Of a stretch of DNA of 64,000 bases, positions 43,985 through 53,000 are shown in pieces. The stretch's first letter is position 1. The number at the start of each line of letters is the position of its first letter. The notes below the pieces were generated by a model that searched no databases, was not told the origin of the DNA, and saw only the letters and a program-made list of their open reading frames with translations. This DNA is from Lysobacter sp. ISL-50 (GTDB lineage Bacteria; Pseudomonadota; Gammaproteobacteria; Xanthomonadales; Xanthomonadaceae), in contig NZ_JAGGRI010000010.1 of assembly GCF_018612875.1 (NCBI RefSeq), positions 120,395 through 184,394 of the forward strand. Reading direction: 5' to 3'. Both the position numbers and the translations under genes were made by a program.

Positions 43985-44950
43985 ATGAGCACCGACACCC
44001 CTCTGGCCCGCCTGGCGGTGGTCGCTTTCGACCGCATCAGCCCCTTCCACCTGTCCGTGCCCTGCCTGGTGTTCGAGGACCGCGGCGAGCTCGACCTGCC
44101 GCCGTTCGAGCTGCGCGTATGCGCGACCGAGCCCGGGCCGATCCGTACCCGCGCCGGTTTCAGCATCGGCGCCGCGCACGGGCTGAAGACGCTGAGCTGG
44201 GCCGACACGGTGATCGTGCCGTCGTGGCGCGATGCCGACGAGCGCGCGCCCGAGCCCTTGCTCAGGGCGCTGCGCCGCGCGCACGAACGCGGCGCGCAGA
44301 TCGTCGGCTTGTGTCTGGGCGCGTATGTCCTGGCGCAGGCCGGACTGCTCGACGGCCGCCGCGCCACCACCCACTGGAGCTGGAGCGAACACTTCGCCGC
44401 ACGCTATCCGCAGGTGCAACTGCAGCGCGATGTGCTGTACGTCGACGACGGCCGCATCACCACCTCGGCCGGCACCGCCGCGGCGCTGGACTGCTGCCTG
44501 CACCTGTTGCGGCGCCGTCACGGCGCGGAGATCGCCAATCGCGTCGCGCGCCGGCTGGTGGTGGCGCCGCACCGTCAGGGCGGGCAGGCGCAGTACATCG
44601 AACAACCGCTGCCGGCCTCGGCGCAGGACGACCGCCTGGCCGCGGTGCTGGCCTGGGCGCTGGCGCACCTGGATGAGCCGCACAGCCTGGACGCGCTGGC
44701 CGAGCGCGCCCTGATGAGCCGGCGCACCTTCACCCGCCGCTTTCGCGACAGCACCGGCACCACGGTCGGCGAATGGCTGGCCGGGCAGCGTCTGGCGCGC
44801 GCGCAACGGCTGCTGGAAACCAGCGATCACGGCCTGGACGCGATCGCGGCCGACACCGGCTTCGGCACCGCGGCCTCGCTGCGCCAGCACTTTTCGGCGC
44901 GGCTGGGCACCTCGCCTTCGGCGTATCGGCGCGGCTTTCGCGGCGCTTGA
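43985..44950 (+). CDS. GlxA/FtrA-type AraC-family regulator
   Basis: 321 residues. N-terminal DJ-1/PfpI-like domain with the nucleophile-elbow cysteine C110 in I-V-G-L-C-L-G-A-Y. The C-terminal double helix-turn-helix has S-L-D-A-L-A-E-R-A-L-M-S-R-R-T-F-T-R-R-F and A-A-D-T-G-F-G-T-A-A-S-L-R-Q-H-F. Members sense small metabolites and activate neighbouring catabolic genes. Here the obvious target is the divergent hydrolase gene. Confidence 0.93.
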   Translation: MSTDTPLARLAVVAFDRISPFHLSVPCLVFEDRGELDLPPFELRVCATEPGPIRTRAGFSIGAAHGLKTLSWADTVIVPSWRDADERAPEPLLRALRRAHERGAQIVGLCLGAYVLAQAGLLDGRRATTHWSWSEHFAARYPQVQLQRDVLYVDDGRITTSAGTAAALDCCLHLLRRRHGAEIANRVARRLVVAPHRQGGQAQYIEQPLPASAQDDRLAAVLAWALAHLDEPHSLDALAERALMSRRTFTRRFRDSTGTTVGEWLAGQRLARAQRLLETSDHGLDAIAADTGFGTAASLRQHFSARLGTSPSAYRRGFRGA

Positions 44951-45100
44951 GGGCGCCGCCGCCGGGCCGCTCGCCTGGCGGGCAAACCCGCGAATCGGTT
45001 CGAACCGGCCGCGGCCAGCCCCGTGGCTGCAACGCAGCGGCGTGCGGACCGCGACATCGCGCCCACCCGGCCGCGCCCCGGCAGCCGCTACAATCGCCCG

Positions 45101-45355
45101 GTGCGCCTACTTCTCCAACAACGGCCCGACGGCCGCGAAGCCCCGCGCTTCGTGCAACTGATGCTGCAGCCCGACTTGCTCGGCGGCTGGGCCCTGGTGC
45201 GCGAGACCGGTCAGATCGGCGGCCGCAGCACGGTCCGGCGCGAGCAGTTCATGGACCACGACAGCGCCCTGGCCGCGCTGGAACATGCGCGCGACCAGCA
45301 GCTCAAGCGCGGGTTCCAGCTGATGTTCAGTCAGGGCGCCGAAGCGCCGCGATGA
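45101..45355 (+). CDS. WGR-domain protein
   Basis: 84 residues from a GTG at 45101, which starts exactly at the first strand V-R-L-L-L-Q; the frame opens 26 codons earlier. It is a single WGR domain: F-V-Q-L-M-L-Q-P-D-L, G-G-W-A-L-V-R-E-T-G-Q-I-G and a helix A-L-A-A-L-E-H-A-R. WGR domains bind nucleic acid in PARPs and bacterial regulators. No partner domain is present; function unknown. Confidence 0.8.
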   Translation: MRLLLQQRPDGREAPRFVQLMLQPDLLGGWALVRETGQIGGRSTVRREQFMDHDSALAALEHARDQQLKRGFQLMFSQGAEAPR

Positions 45356-45388
45356 AGCGTCGGCTGGGGCGCCCGGTTTGGGCGGGAA

Positions 45389-45562
45389 GAGCGAATCCCC
45401 CCTGGCCCCCCTTTTTCAAAGGGGGGAACGCGTCATGTCGAGACATGACTACGGCAAACACGTCGCTTCGTCCGAACCGCGCAACCACAAACCACACCGA
45501 ACCCACCTACCGGGTTCCCCCCTTTGAAAAAGGGGGGCCAGGGGGGATTCGCTCTTCGCTCT
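45389..45562. repeat. Family A REPIN-like doublet
   Basis: Inverted arms near 45389-45429 (AGCGAATCCCCCC, CCCCCCTTTTTCAAAGGGGGG) and 45508-45562 (CCCCCCTTTGAAAAAGGGGGG, GGGGGGATTCGCT) with ~80 unique bases between. It fills the gap before hemE. Confidence 0.9.
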
Positions 45563-45635
45563 TCGCCGGCATCCCCGGGCCCACCCCACACCGATCCCCT
45601 TCCCCATTGATGGCGCCCACCCGCCACGGTTATCC

Positions 45636-46712
45636 ATGTCCAGCCCAATCCTGACCAACGATCGTTTCCTGCGCGCCCTGCGCCGCCAGCCCGTCGACCG
45701 CACCCCCGTGTGGCTGATGCGCCAGGCCGGCCGCTATCTGCCCGAGTACCGCGCCACCCGCGCCCAGGCCGGCAGCTTCCTCAACCTGGCGAAGAATCCC
45801 GAACTGGCCTGCGAAGTCACCCTGCAGCCGCTGCGCCGCTTTCCGCTGGACGCGGCGATCCTGTTCTCGGACATCCTCACCGTGCCCGATGCGATGGGCC
45901 TGGGCCTGTATTTCGCCGACGGCGAAGGCCCCAAGTTCGAACGCCCGATCCGCAGCGCCGCCGACATCGCCAAGCTGGCCGTGCCCGACATGGAAACCGA
46001 GCTGCGCTACGTGATGGACGCGGTGCGCACCATCCGCCGCGAGTTGAACGGCTCGGTGCCGCTGATCGGTTTCTCCGGCAGCCCGTGGACGCTGGCCTGT
46101 TACATGGTCGAAGGCGGCGGCAGCGACAACTACTCCAAGGTCAAGGCGCTCGCGCTCAACGACCCGGCGGCGATGCACCGCCTGCTGAGCGTGATCACCG
46201 ATGCGGTGATCGCCTACCTCAAGGCCCAGCACGCCGCCGGCGCGCAAGCGCTGCAGGTGTTCGACACCTGGGGCGGCGTGCTCTCGCCGAGCATGTACCG
46301 CGAATTCTCGCTGCGCTATCTGCAGCGCATCGCCGCGGAGCTTTCGCGCGGCGAAGGCGAGGCGCGCGCGCCGTTGATCCTGTTCGGCAAGGGCAACGAT
46401 CCCTACCTGGAAGAACTCGCCGGCAGCGGCGCGGAAGCGGTCGGCGTGGACTGGACCATCGGCCTGGGCGAAGCCGCGCGCCGAATCGGTTCGCACGTGG
46501 CGCTGCAGGGCAATCTCGATCCGGTCACGCTGTACGCGTCGCCCGAAGCGATCCGCACCGAAGTCGGACGCGCGCTCGACGATTACCGCGACGGCAACGG
46601 CGGCTCGCGCGAAGGCCACGTGTTCAACCTCGGTCACGGCATGTCGCCGGACATGTCGCCCGAGCATGTCGCCGTGTTGGTGGATGCAGTGCACACATTA
46701 AGCGCGCGCTGA
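45636..46712 (+). CDS. hemE: Uroporphyrinogen decarboxylase
   Basis: 358 residues. N-terminal [16 protein letters not shown] (substrate arginines), [13 protein letters not shown], and [10 protein letters not shown]. The C-terminus has F-N-L-G-H-G-M-S-P. Converts uroporphyrinogen III to coproporphyrinogen III in haem synthesis. Cleanly ended by the terminator 20 bases downstream. Confidence 0.97.
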   Translation: MSSPILTNDRFLRALRRQPVDRTPVWLMRQAGRYLPEYRATRAQAGSFLNLAKNPELACEVTLQPLRRFPLDAAILFSDILTVPDAMGLGLYFADGEGPKFERPIRSAADIAKLAVPDMETELRYVMDAVRTIRRELNGSVPLIGFSGSPWTLACYMVEGGGSDNYSKVKALALNDPAAMHRLLSVITDAVIAYLKAQHAAGAQALQVFDTWGGVLSPSMYREFSLRYLQRIAAELSRGEGEARAPLILFGKGNDPYLEELAGSGAEAVGVDWTIGLGEAARRIGSHVALQGNLDPVTLYASPEAIRTEVGRALDDYRDGNGGSREGHVFNLGHGMSPDMSPEHVAVLVDAVHTLSAR

Positions 46713-46732
46713 TCACATCCATTATGTCTTTG

Positions 46733-46763
46733 AAAAAAACCGGTGCTCTCACCGGTTTTTTTT
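46733..46763 (+). terminator. hemE terminator
   Basis: AAAAAAACCGGTG, loop CTCT, CACCGGTTTTTTTT. Strong stem and long T tract. Confidence 0.95.
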
Positions 46764-46802
46764 CTCGTACCATGCGGCCGTCAACCCGACCGGGACCGCC
46801 TC

Positions 46803-47603
46803 ATGTCATCGATCCGAAGCCTCGCCCTCGGCGCCGCCGCGCTGGCCGCCCTCCTCGCCGCGCCCGCGGTTTCGGCGCAGACCACGCTGCTGCATATCGA
46901 CTACGAAACCGGCACGCTGGATTCGGGCATCCCTGGATTGATCGGCACCGAAGCCCCCGCCGCCGATGCCGCGACGATCGCGAGCGACCAGCCGCGCTCC
47001 GGCCGCTTCGCCATCGCGCACAAGGTCACGCTGCGCAACCCGGATTACGTTTCGTTCGGCGCGCCGCGCAGCGAAAGCACGGCCGGACAGGTCGCCGCCG
47101 GCGCAACCCGGCCCGGTCAGTACGCGCCCGGCCAGCATCGCCTGTACACCTTCAGCCTGATGCTCAAGGATTGGGAGCCGTGGCTGGCCACCTCGGGCTC
47201 GGCGCCGCTGGACATCCTCTGGCAGTTCAAGCATTTCAGCGGCGGCCCCGACCTGATGATCGGAGTCAGGCGCAACCAGATGCTGCTGCGCTACGCGGAT
47301 AAGCAAGTGGTGCTGGTCGACGACGTGCGCCTGCACAACAATCGCTGGATCGACTTCAGATTCGACATCGTCTGGGCCAAGGACGCCGCCGGCCGCTTCA
47401 CCGCCGAGGTGCGCCTGGACGATCAGGCCGACTACGTGCGCAAGGCGGAAGAAACCGCGTTCGCGACCTTCAATCCCGCCTACACCGGCACCGCCGGAAC
47501 CATTCAATGGGGTTTGTACCGGCCCGATTCGGAACAATTCCCGGCCGCGGCGCTGACGCGGATGGTCTATCACGACGACATCACCGTGACCCAATTGCCC
47601 TGA
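46803..47603 (+). CDS. Secreted heparin-lyase-I-like (polysaccharide lyase family) protein
   Basis: 266 residues from the ATG at 46803; the frame opens 20 codons earlier, inside the terminator. Signal peptide ends at V-S-A-Q (about 26). The jelly-roll pattern includes H-R-L-Y-T-F-S-L-M-L-K-D-W, D-I-L-W-Q-F-K-H-F and N-R-W-I-D-F-R-F-D-I-V-W-A, then a final K/Y-rich strand Y-H-D-D-I-T-V. This resembles the polysaccharide-lyase fold family annotated as heparin lyase I. Substrate unknown. Confidence 0.7.
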   Translation: MSSIRSLALGAAALAALLAAPAVSAQTTLLHIDYETGTLDSGIPGLIGTEAPAADAATIASDQPRSGRFAIAHKVTLRNPDYVSFGAPRSESTAGQVAAGATRPGQYAPGQHRLYTFSLMLKDWEPWLATSGSAPLDILWQFKHFSGGPDLMIGVRRNQMLLRYADKQVVLVDDVRLHNNRWIDFRFDIVWAKDAAGRFTAEVRLDDQADYVRKAEETAFATFNPAYTGTAGTIQWGLYRPDSEQFPAAALTRMVYHDDITVTQLP

Positions 47604-47636
47604 GCGATGCGCGCCACGCCGGCGCTGTCGCCGGCA

Positions 47637-47661
47637 CCCTTCTCCCGGCAACGGGAGAAGG
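47637..47661. repeat. CCTTCTCCCG...CGGGAGAAGG hairpin
   Basis: Same family as the element at 3100, here as a compact 10-bp stem with a four-base loop between convergent genes, where it can also serve as a terminator. Confidence 0.75.
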
Positions 47662-47685
47662 GTGGTTACAAAGAATCAACCCGGC

Positions 47686-48186
47686 TCAGGGATTCCAGCA
47701 ATTGCCCTGCTGGCTGTCGATGTAGGCCCAGAAACGAGTAGTGCTGTCGATATTGCCGTAGGCGTAGCCGTACCAACTGAAATGGCCGTGGCCGGCGATC
47801 TTGTAGCCCGGCCCGAGTTCGGCGCGGCATACCGCGTTGGCGTCGGCCAGACTGGTCAGCGAATCGCCGCGCACCGCGCGGGTCAGAGCGATGTTGCCGC
47901 GTCCCCACGAATTATAAAAATCGGTGGTGACGCCGGCCGGCACCGGCGAGCCGTCTTCTTTCACGCACAGCACCGGCAAGCGGGTCGAGCACACGGTGTC
48001 GCCGACGTAGGGATCGCATTCGTTCGCGCCGTTGCTGTAGCCGCAGCCGATATGGTCGACGCCGATGTTCAGATGCGTGACCTTGCGCCAGGTCAGGCCC
48101 TTGCCGCCGGCGGCGCCGGCCGATAACGCGGTGGATGCAGCGACTACAGCGAGCAACGCGACGAGCGCGGATTTGGTCCGTTCCAT
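47686..48186 (-). CDS. Secreted Cys-rich protein, unknown
   Basis: 166 residues. Signal peptide ends near S-A-G-A-A (about 26). The mature part has six cysteines (G-C-G-Y-S, N-E-C-D-P, D-T-V-C-S-T, P-V-L-C-V, A-V-C-R-A, N-C-W-N-P), enough for three disulfides. It also has repeated aromatic/Gly segments (H-F-S-W-Y-G-Y-A-Y-G). No family recognised. A CRP/Clp-like palindrome lies about 170 bases upstream of the start. Confidence 0.75.
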   Translation of the reverse strand: MERTKSALVALLAVVAASTALSAGAAGGKGLTWRKVTHLNIGVDHIGCGYSNGANECDPYVGDTVCSTRLPVLCVKEDGSPVPAGVTTDFYNSWGRGNIALTRAVRGDSLTSLADANAVCRAELGPGYKIAGHGHFSWYGYAYGNIDSTTRFWAYIDSQQGNCWNP

Positions 48187-48635
48187 AGTTCACCTTCCTG
48201 ATGTGATGGGTGACGTGCGCTGACCGCGCACGGACATCGGACTCCAATGCTTCGATGTCGAGGCCACGCTAGTCGCGCCGATGCGATGCGCAAGTGCGCA
48301 TGCATGGCGAACTCGCGGAAACGGGAGCTCTGGCACACAGGCGATTGGCCTTGCGTGATGAAAATCACGCGCGGCATCTACGCGATCGCTGCGACTGCTC
48401 AGAATCCGCATGCATCCGATGTGCATTTGCGCAAGCACACCCGGTTCGCGCCGTCTGGCCGAGGCGTTCGCCCCTCATGTGGCGGCCTGTCTGACGTCAC
48501 CCCGACTGCGATACACGACTGTGAAAAAAAGTGCGCAGGCTCGTAATTCTTAACCCTCCACGGGATCTCGCCGGTAACACTGGCTTCCGCTAGTAGAGCG
48601 GCAAAGCGGCGGCGGTTGGGCTCTTTGCGGCGGGC
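48187..48635. other. Intergenic region with a candidate Clp/CRP site
   Basis: 449 bases between the divergent secreted-protein gene and the toxin remnant. No gene supported in 48187-48590; the ORF-like stretch there has no family marks. From 48597 the toxin reading frame is already open (see next entry). Confidence 0.6.
48353..48370. promoter_or_regulatory. Candidate Clp/CRP-family operator
   Basis: Perfect 18-base palindrome GCGTGAT-GAAA-ATCACGC, that is CGTGA-N6-TCACG. It differs by one base per half-site from the TGTGA-N6-TCACA consensus of CRP and the Xanthomonad Clp protein. It could serve the minus-strand secreted gene or the plus-strand toxin unit. Confidence 0.45.
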
Positions 48636-49019
48636 ATGGTGTTCCCCGGCGGTGGGTATAGCAAGATCGATGATGTGGTCGCCGCCGGCTTCCGTGGCGC
48701 CGGAAATGGTGCGGAAGGGATTTGGCGGACGTCTAAGATGGATGCCGCGAAGATGGAGCACATCTTCTCGGCGGATCACTTAAAAACCGGCATTATGGAT
48801 TTGGGCAGTTCGAAAGAGGCGATAATGATGCAGGGTCGCGATGCGCTGATGTCGGCGGATGGCGCTGGCCGCCTGCGGGACGGAATGAATACCGTGATAA
48901 CGCAAATGAATGGTCATGACGCAACGGTTAGAGCATTTTTCAAGAACGGCGAAATGCAATCGATAAATATTTTCAAGGGCACATCGGATCGGAAGGGTTA
49001 TGTCGTCGACCTACGCTGA
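48636..49019 (+). CDS. Orphan C-terminal toxin module (Ntox35-like), N-terminus missing
   Basis: 127 residues from the ATG at 48636. The frame is open back to a TAG at 48594 and reads S-G-K-A-A-A-V-G-L-F-A-A-G before that ATG. This is like the linker that precedes the toxic tip in polymorphic toxins (M-V-F-P-G-G-G-Y-S-K-I-D-D). The tip H-I-F-S-A-D-H-L-K-T-G-I-M-D-L-G, then V-R-A-F-F-K-N-G-E-M-Q-S, resembles bacterial toxin 35 domains. No secretion part is present, so it is a displaced or orphan cassette. The stop overlaps the next gene by 20 bases, the typical toxin-immunity arrangement. Confidence 0.6.
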   Translation: MVFPGGGYSKIDDVVAAGFRGAGNGAEGIWRTSKMDAAKMEHIFSADHLKTGIMDLGSSKEAIMMQGRDALMSADGAGRLRDGMNTVITQMNGHDATVRAFFKNGEMQSINIFKGTSDRKGYVVDLR

Positions 49020-49635
49020 AGCGTTACGCGCAGCCTTGTTGGCTGGTGATAATTCGTTAGTCGTTTCCTTGCTGGAAGCGCGGATCAAGCAAGGTCTCGC
49101 CAGTGAAAGCGAGCGGCTGCTTTGCGGCGTCGTATTGTTGATGCCGCCACTGGCAGATTACGAAGGTGCCGCGGCGTTGTTCTCCGGGTTGCTGGGTAGC
49201 AGTCGCGGTTTCGAAGCAGCGGTGTGGGATGCCTATCGTTTCGCGGTATTGCTGCCCGACGGCGATCGGACTTTTGAGAATGTTCTGCGATCGCACGACC
49301 AATCCGCGATCGCGGCGCATATGCTGGGTTTGCTGGCCTCTGCCGATGGCGATACGGCGCAGGCCTTGACTTGCAACCGCAGGTCTCGCGCATTGCGTCC
49401 GTTCCCGTTCAATCTCGTGCAGGCGCTGAGGCTGGATTTCGCTCTGCCTTCGGCCGAAAAAGCCGTTTTCTGGCACCTTATCTCCGACTTGGTCGTCAGC
49501 ACAACAGCTGAATCCGATGCCCAGGCGGGTACGGTCGAAGGCGCGCTGCAACGGCGATGGGACAACCTGATCGTGGGCACTCGCATAACCAGCCCGCTTT
49601 GGGACGAGTACCGCGCCATTTTTCGCAAGGTGTAA
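49000..49635 (+). CDS. Probable immunity protein for the orphan toxin tip
   Basis: 211 residues, starting 20 bases inside the toxin gene. Mostly helical with TPR-like alternation (A-L-L-A-G-D-N-S-L-V-V-S-L-L-E-A-R, A-H-M-L-G-L-L-A-S-A-D-G-D-T-A-Q-A-L) and no signal peptide. Family not recognised. The role is inferred from overlap and order. Base composition is slightly AT-richer than the kinases downstream. Confidence 0.55.
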   Translation: MSSTYAEALRAALLAGDNSLVVSLLEARIKQGLASESERLLCGVVLLMPPLADYEGAAALFSGLLGSSRGFEAAVWDAYRFAVLLPDGDRTFENVLRSHDQSAIAAHMLGLLASADGDTAQALTCNRRSRALRPFPFNLVQALRLDFALPSAEKAVFWHLISDLVVSTTAESDAQAGTVEGALQRRWDNLIVGTRITSPLWDEYRAIFRKV

Positions 49636-49684
49636 GCGTGCCCGCTCCGTTGTCCGAGGCTCATCAATCTTTGAGCGCGTAATC

Positions 49685-49978
49685 ATGGGCGAGAAAATCC
49701 ACCTGAGTTTCCTATGGGTTCCCTCTGGGCTCGGCGGCCATGGCGCCGAGCCCTATGCCGGCATGAGAGTCAACGTGCGTTGGCAAAAACACCTGCAGGA
49801 ATGCTTGCTCAGCGTCCGCGATGCCGAATGCACTTCTTTGGAATACGACGCTGCGACGATGACGGGTACCGCCGAGCTTCAACTGAAGTCGCACGTCGAC
49901 GCCAGTTGGCTGGAAAGCGGGGCTTTGCTGGAGTTGGTGAACGGGTATCGCGTCTTGGCCATCGGGAAAATTTCCTAG
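49685..49978 (+). CDS. Small beta-rich protein, EF-Tu domain-like (tentative)
   Basis: 97 residues. It opens with H-L-S-F-L-W-V-P-S-G-L-G-G, then Y-A-G-M-R-V-N-V-R-W and ends G-A-L-L-E-L-V-N-G-Y-R-V-L-A-I-G-K-I. The strand order and final G-x-x-V-x-x-G-x-I resemble domains II/III of elongation factor Tu, as seen in small proteins near polymorphic toxins. No signal peptide. It follows the probable immunity gene by 49 bases and may belong to the same cassette. Assignment is tentative. Confidence 0.5.
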   Translation: MGEKIHLSFLWVPSGLGGHGAEPYAGMRVNVRWQKHLQECLLSVRDAECTSLEYDAATMTGTAELQLKSHVDASWLESGALLELVNGYRVLAIGKIS

Positions 49979-50083
49979 GCCGATTCGCGAAGCGCTCGTA
50001 ACGTTTGACCGCAGCACGCAGGTGCCCATAGAACTCGTCGGGAACCTCGGCGGAACTGGCCAGGATCGCGGTCCGGCCGCGCC

Positions 50084-53000
50084 TTAATTCGCGGCGGGGC
50101 GCGGATTCACCAGATCGATCGCTTCGCCGAGCATCGCGCCGGTCACCGGCTTGCGCAGGAAACGGTCGAAACCGGCGGCGGCCGCCTGCGGTTCGGCATC
50201 GGCGTCGGCGCGCGCGGTCACCGCGACCAGCGGTTGGGTGAAGCCTTGCGTGCGCAGTTGCCGGGCCAGATCCAGGCCGTTGATGCCGGGCAGGTCCAGG
50301 TCGAGCAAGGCGATGTCGAAATTCGCCGTCGCCACTTCCGCCAGCGCGGCCAGGCCGTTGCCGACGTGGGTGACGCGATGGCCCTGCACGCGCAGCAGGC
50401 CGGCGATCACCTCGGCCACGGTCGGATCGTCTTCGACCAAAAGCACCGCGCGCGGCCCCATATGCAAGCCACGCAAAACAGGCTCCGGCGTCGAACCCGC
50501 CACCACCCGCGGCGGCTCCGCCGCGGGCAACGGCAAATCGAACAAGAACCGCGCCCCCTGCCCCGGCGAACTCACCACCGCGATATGCCCTTCCATCGCC
50601 GCGGCCAGTTCCTGACTGATCGCCAGCCCCAAGCCGCTACCGCCGTAACGCGCCGCGGTGCGCGCGCCTTCGGCCTGTTCGAAGCGGCGGAACAAGCGCT
50701 GCTTTTGTTCGTCGTTGAGCCCGGGACCGGTGTCGGCGACTTCGAAGCGCACGCCCTGCGGAACCAGACGCTCGACGAACACGCTGACCTTGCCCTCGTC
50801 GGTGAACTTGATCGCGTTGCCGATCAGGTTCAACAGGATCTGGCACACGCGGCTGCCGTCGCCGCGCAGGCCGCGCGGCACGTTGGCGGCGACTTCGATC
50901 TCGAAGGTCAACCCGCGCTGCTGCGCCAGCGGCCGCATCAGGTCGGTGGCCTGATCGACCAGCGCGCGCAGGTCGAAGGGCTCGTCGGCCAGCTCCAGGC
51001 GGCCGGATTCGATCCGCGCCAAGTCCAGCGCATCGTTGACCAACCGCAAGAGGTGTTCGCCAGCGCGGCGGATAGATTCCGTGTAGCCCCGCTGCTTCTG
51101 ATCCAGCGGCGTATCCAGCAACAACTCGCTCATCCCCAACACGCCGGTCATCGGCGTGCGCACCTCATGCCCCAAGGTCGCCAGGAACCGCGTCTTCGCC
51201 AGCGACGCCTGCTTGGTCACTTCGCGCTCGTGTTCCGAGCGCTGCCAGGCGAGCCTGCGCTGCAGGCGATTGCGATGGGCGAGCAGTATCCAGGCCAGCA
51301 CCAGCAACAACATCGCGATCGCGCCCAGCACCGCCCACCAGCTCCACCACCACGGCGAATCGACATGCAGCTCGACGATCTGGATCGGCGACCACACGTT
51401 GTCGGCGGTCTTGGCGATGATCTGCAGGCGGTAGTCGCCGGGCGAGAGTTGCGAGAACAGGCGCTCGCCGCTGGAACCGGCCTCGACCCAGCCGGGATCG
51501 TAATTGCGCAGGCGGAAGCGATAACGGTTGCTCTGCGTGCCGTTGAACGAAAGCAGCCGCACCACGATGCGCAGATCGCGATCGCCGTCGGCGATGTGCA
51601 CCACCGGTATGCGCCCGGCGATCGCCTGCGCCGGATCGGGCATGAAGGTCGGGAAGGCGACGCGATCGGCGCCGCGCCGCACTTCGATGCTTTCCACGAT
51701 CAGCGACGGCGCGGACCGGATCGGCCGCACCACCGCCGGATCGAACAACACCAGCCCCTCCGGACTGCCGATCAGGATGCGGCCGTCGCCCGGGCGCGGC
51801 ACCGGCGCGCGCGCGAACTCCTGGCTCGGCAGGCCGTCCTTGACGCCGTACACGCGCACCGAATGCGCGAACGGATCGACCCGCACCAGGCCGCGCTTGG
51901 TCGTCATCCACACCACGCCGGCGCTGTCGGCGGTGAGGCCGCGCGCTTCGGTCGAAGGCAGGCCGTCGAGCAGGCCCAGGCCGAATTCGCGCTGCAGGCG
52001 CTGGCCGTCCCAGCGATAAGTGTCGAGCGAGCCGAAGCCGGCGATCCACAGGCGCTGCTTGCCTTCGAACACGAAAGCCTGCACGTCTTCGGCAGTGGGC
52101 GCGCCCGGCACGGTGAGGAAGCGACGGCTGTTTTCGTCCCAACGCCACAGACCGCGGCCGGCGATCCACAACTCGCCGTCGGGGCCGTTGCCGGCCAACG
52201 GCGCGGACAGATCCTTGGGCAGGCCGCGGTCGCCGAAGCTCATCGCCTCGCGCACATGGCCGTCGGCGTCGCGCGCCTGCACGTCGCCGTCGCTGCCGAT
52301 CAGCCAGATCAGGTCGCGGCTTTCGACCAGTTCGACGGTGCCGCTGATCATCGCGTCGGCGCTGTGGTCCATATGCCAGTTGGCGATCGCGCGGGTGGCC
52401 GGATCGATCCGCGCCAGGCCGCCGTAATAGGTCACCCACACTTGCCCGCGGCGGTCCTGCAGCACCCGGTCCAGCGCCAGGCCGCCGCTGAAATCCTTCG
52501 CGAAATGCTCGACCGCGCCGGTTTCCGGATCGAGCCGGTCGAGCACGCCGCCGCTGCCGACCAGCCACATGTCGCCGTCGCTGGCCGCGGCGATGCCGCG
52601 CACGCTGCCGTTGGCCATCGTGGCGGGATCGTCGACGCGCCGGGTCAGCACCGAGAACTGGCGCCAGCTCGGCGGCAGATACCACAGGCCGTGGCCGTTG
52701 CTGGCGAACCACAGGCCGCCTTCGCGATCTTCGTAAGCGCCCGACCAGCTCGGCCGCACCAGTCCCTGGCTGGTGGTGCTGAACAAGGGCACCACTTCGA
52801 TCCCGTCCGGGCCGCCGACGCCGAGGCCTTGCGGAAGGTCGAACCAGTACTGGCCGGTGCGATCGCGGCGCAAGACATCGACCACCTTGAACTTGGGCGC
52901 GAAGCTCGCCCACGGCGCGGCCTCGTATCGGCCGTCGGGCCGGCGCGCGCCGACACCGTGCGGCGTGCCGAACCAGGCGGTGCCGTCGTTTTCGAAGGTG

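Noticed and set aside
48247..48546. Open frame upstream of the toxin remnant
   Set aside because: No ribosome-binding site, no recognisable motif, and it covers the probable promoter and palindrome region.
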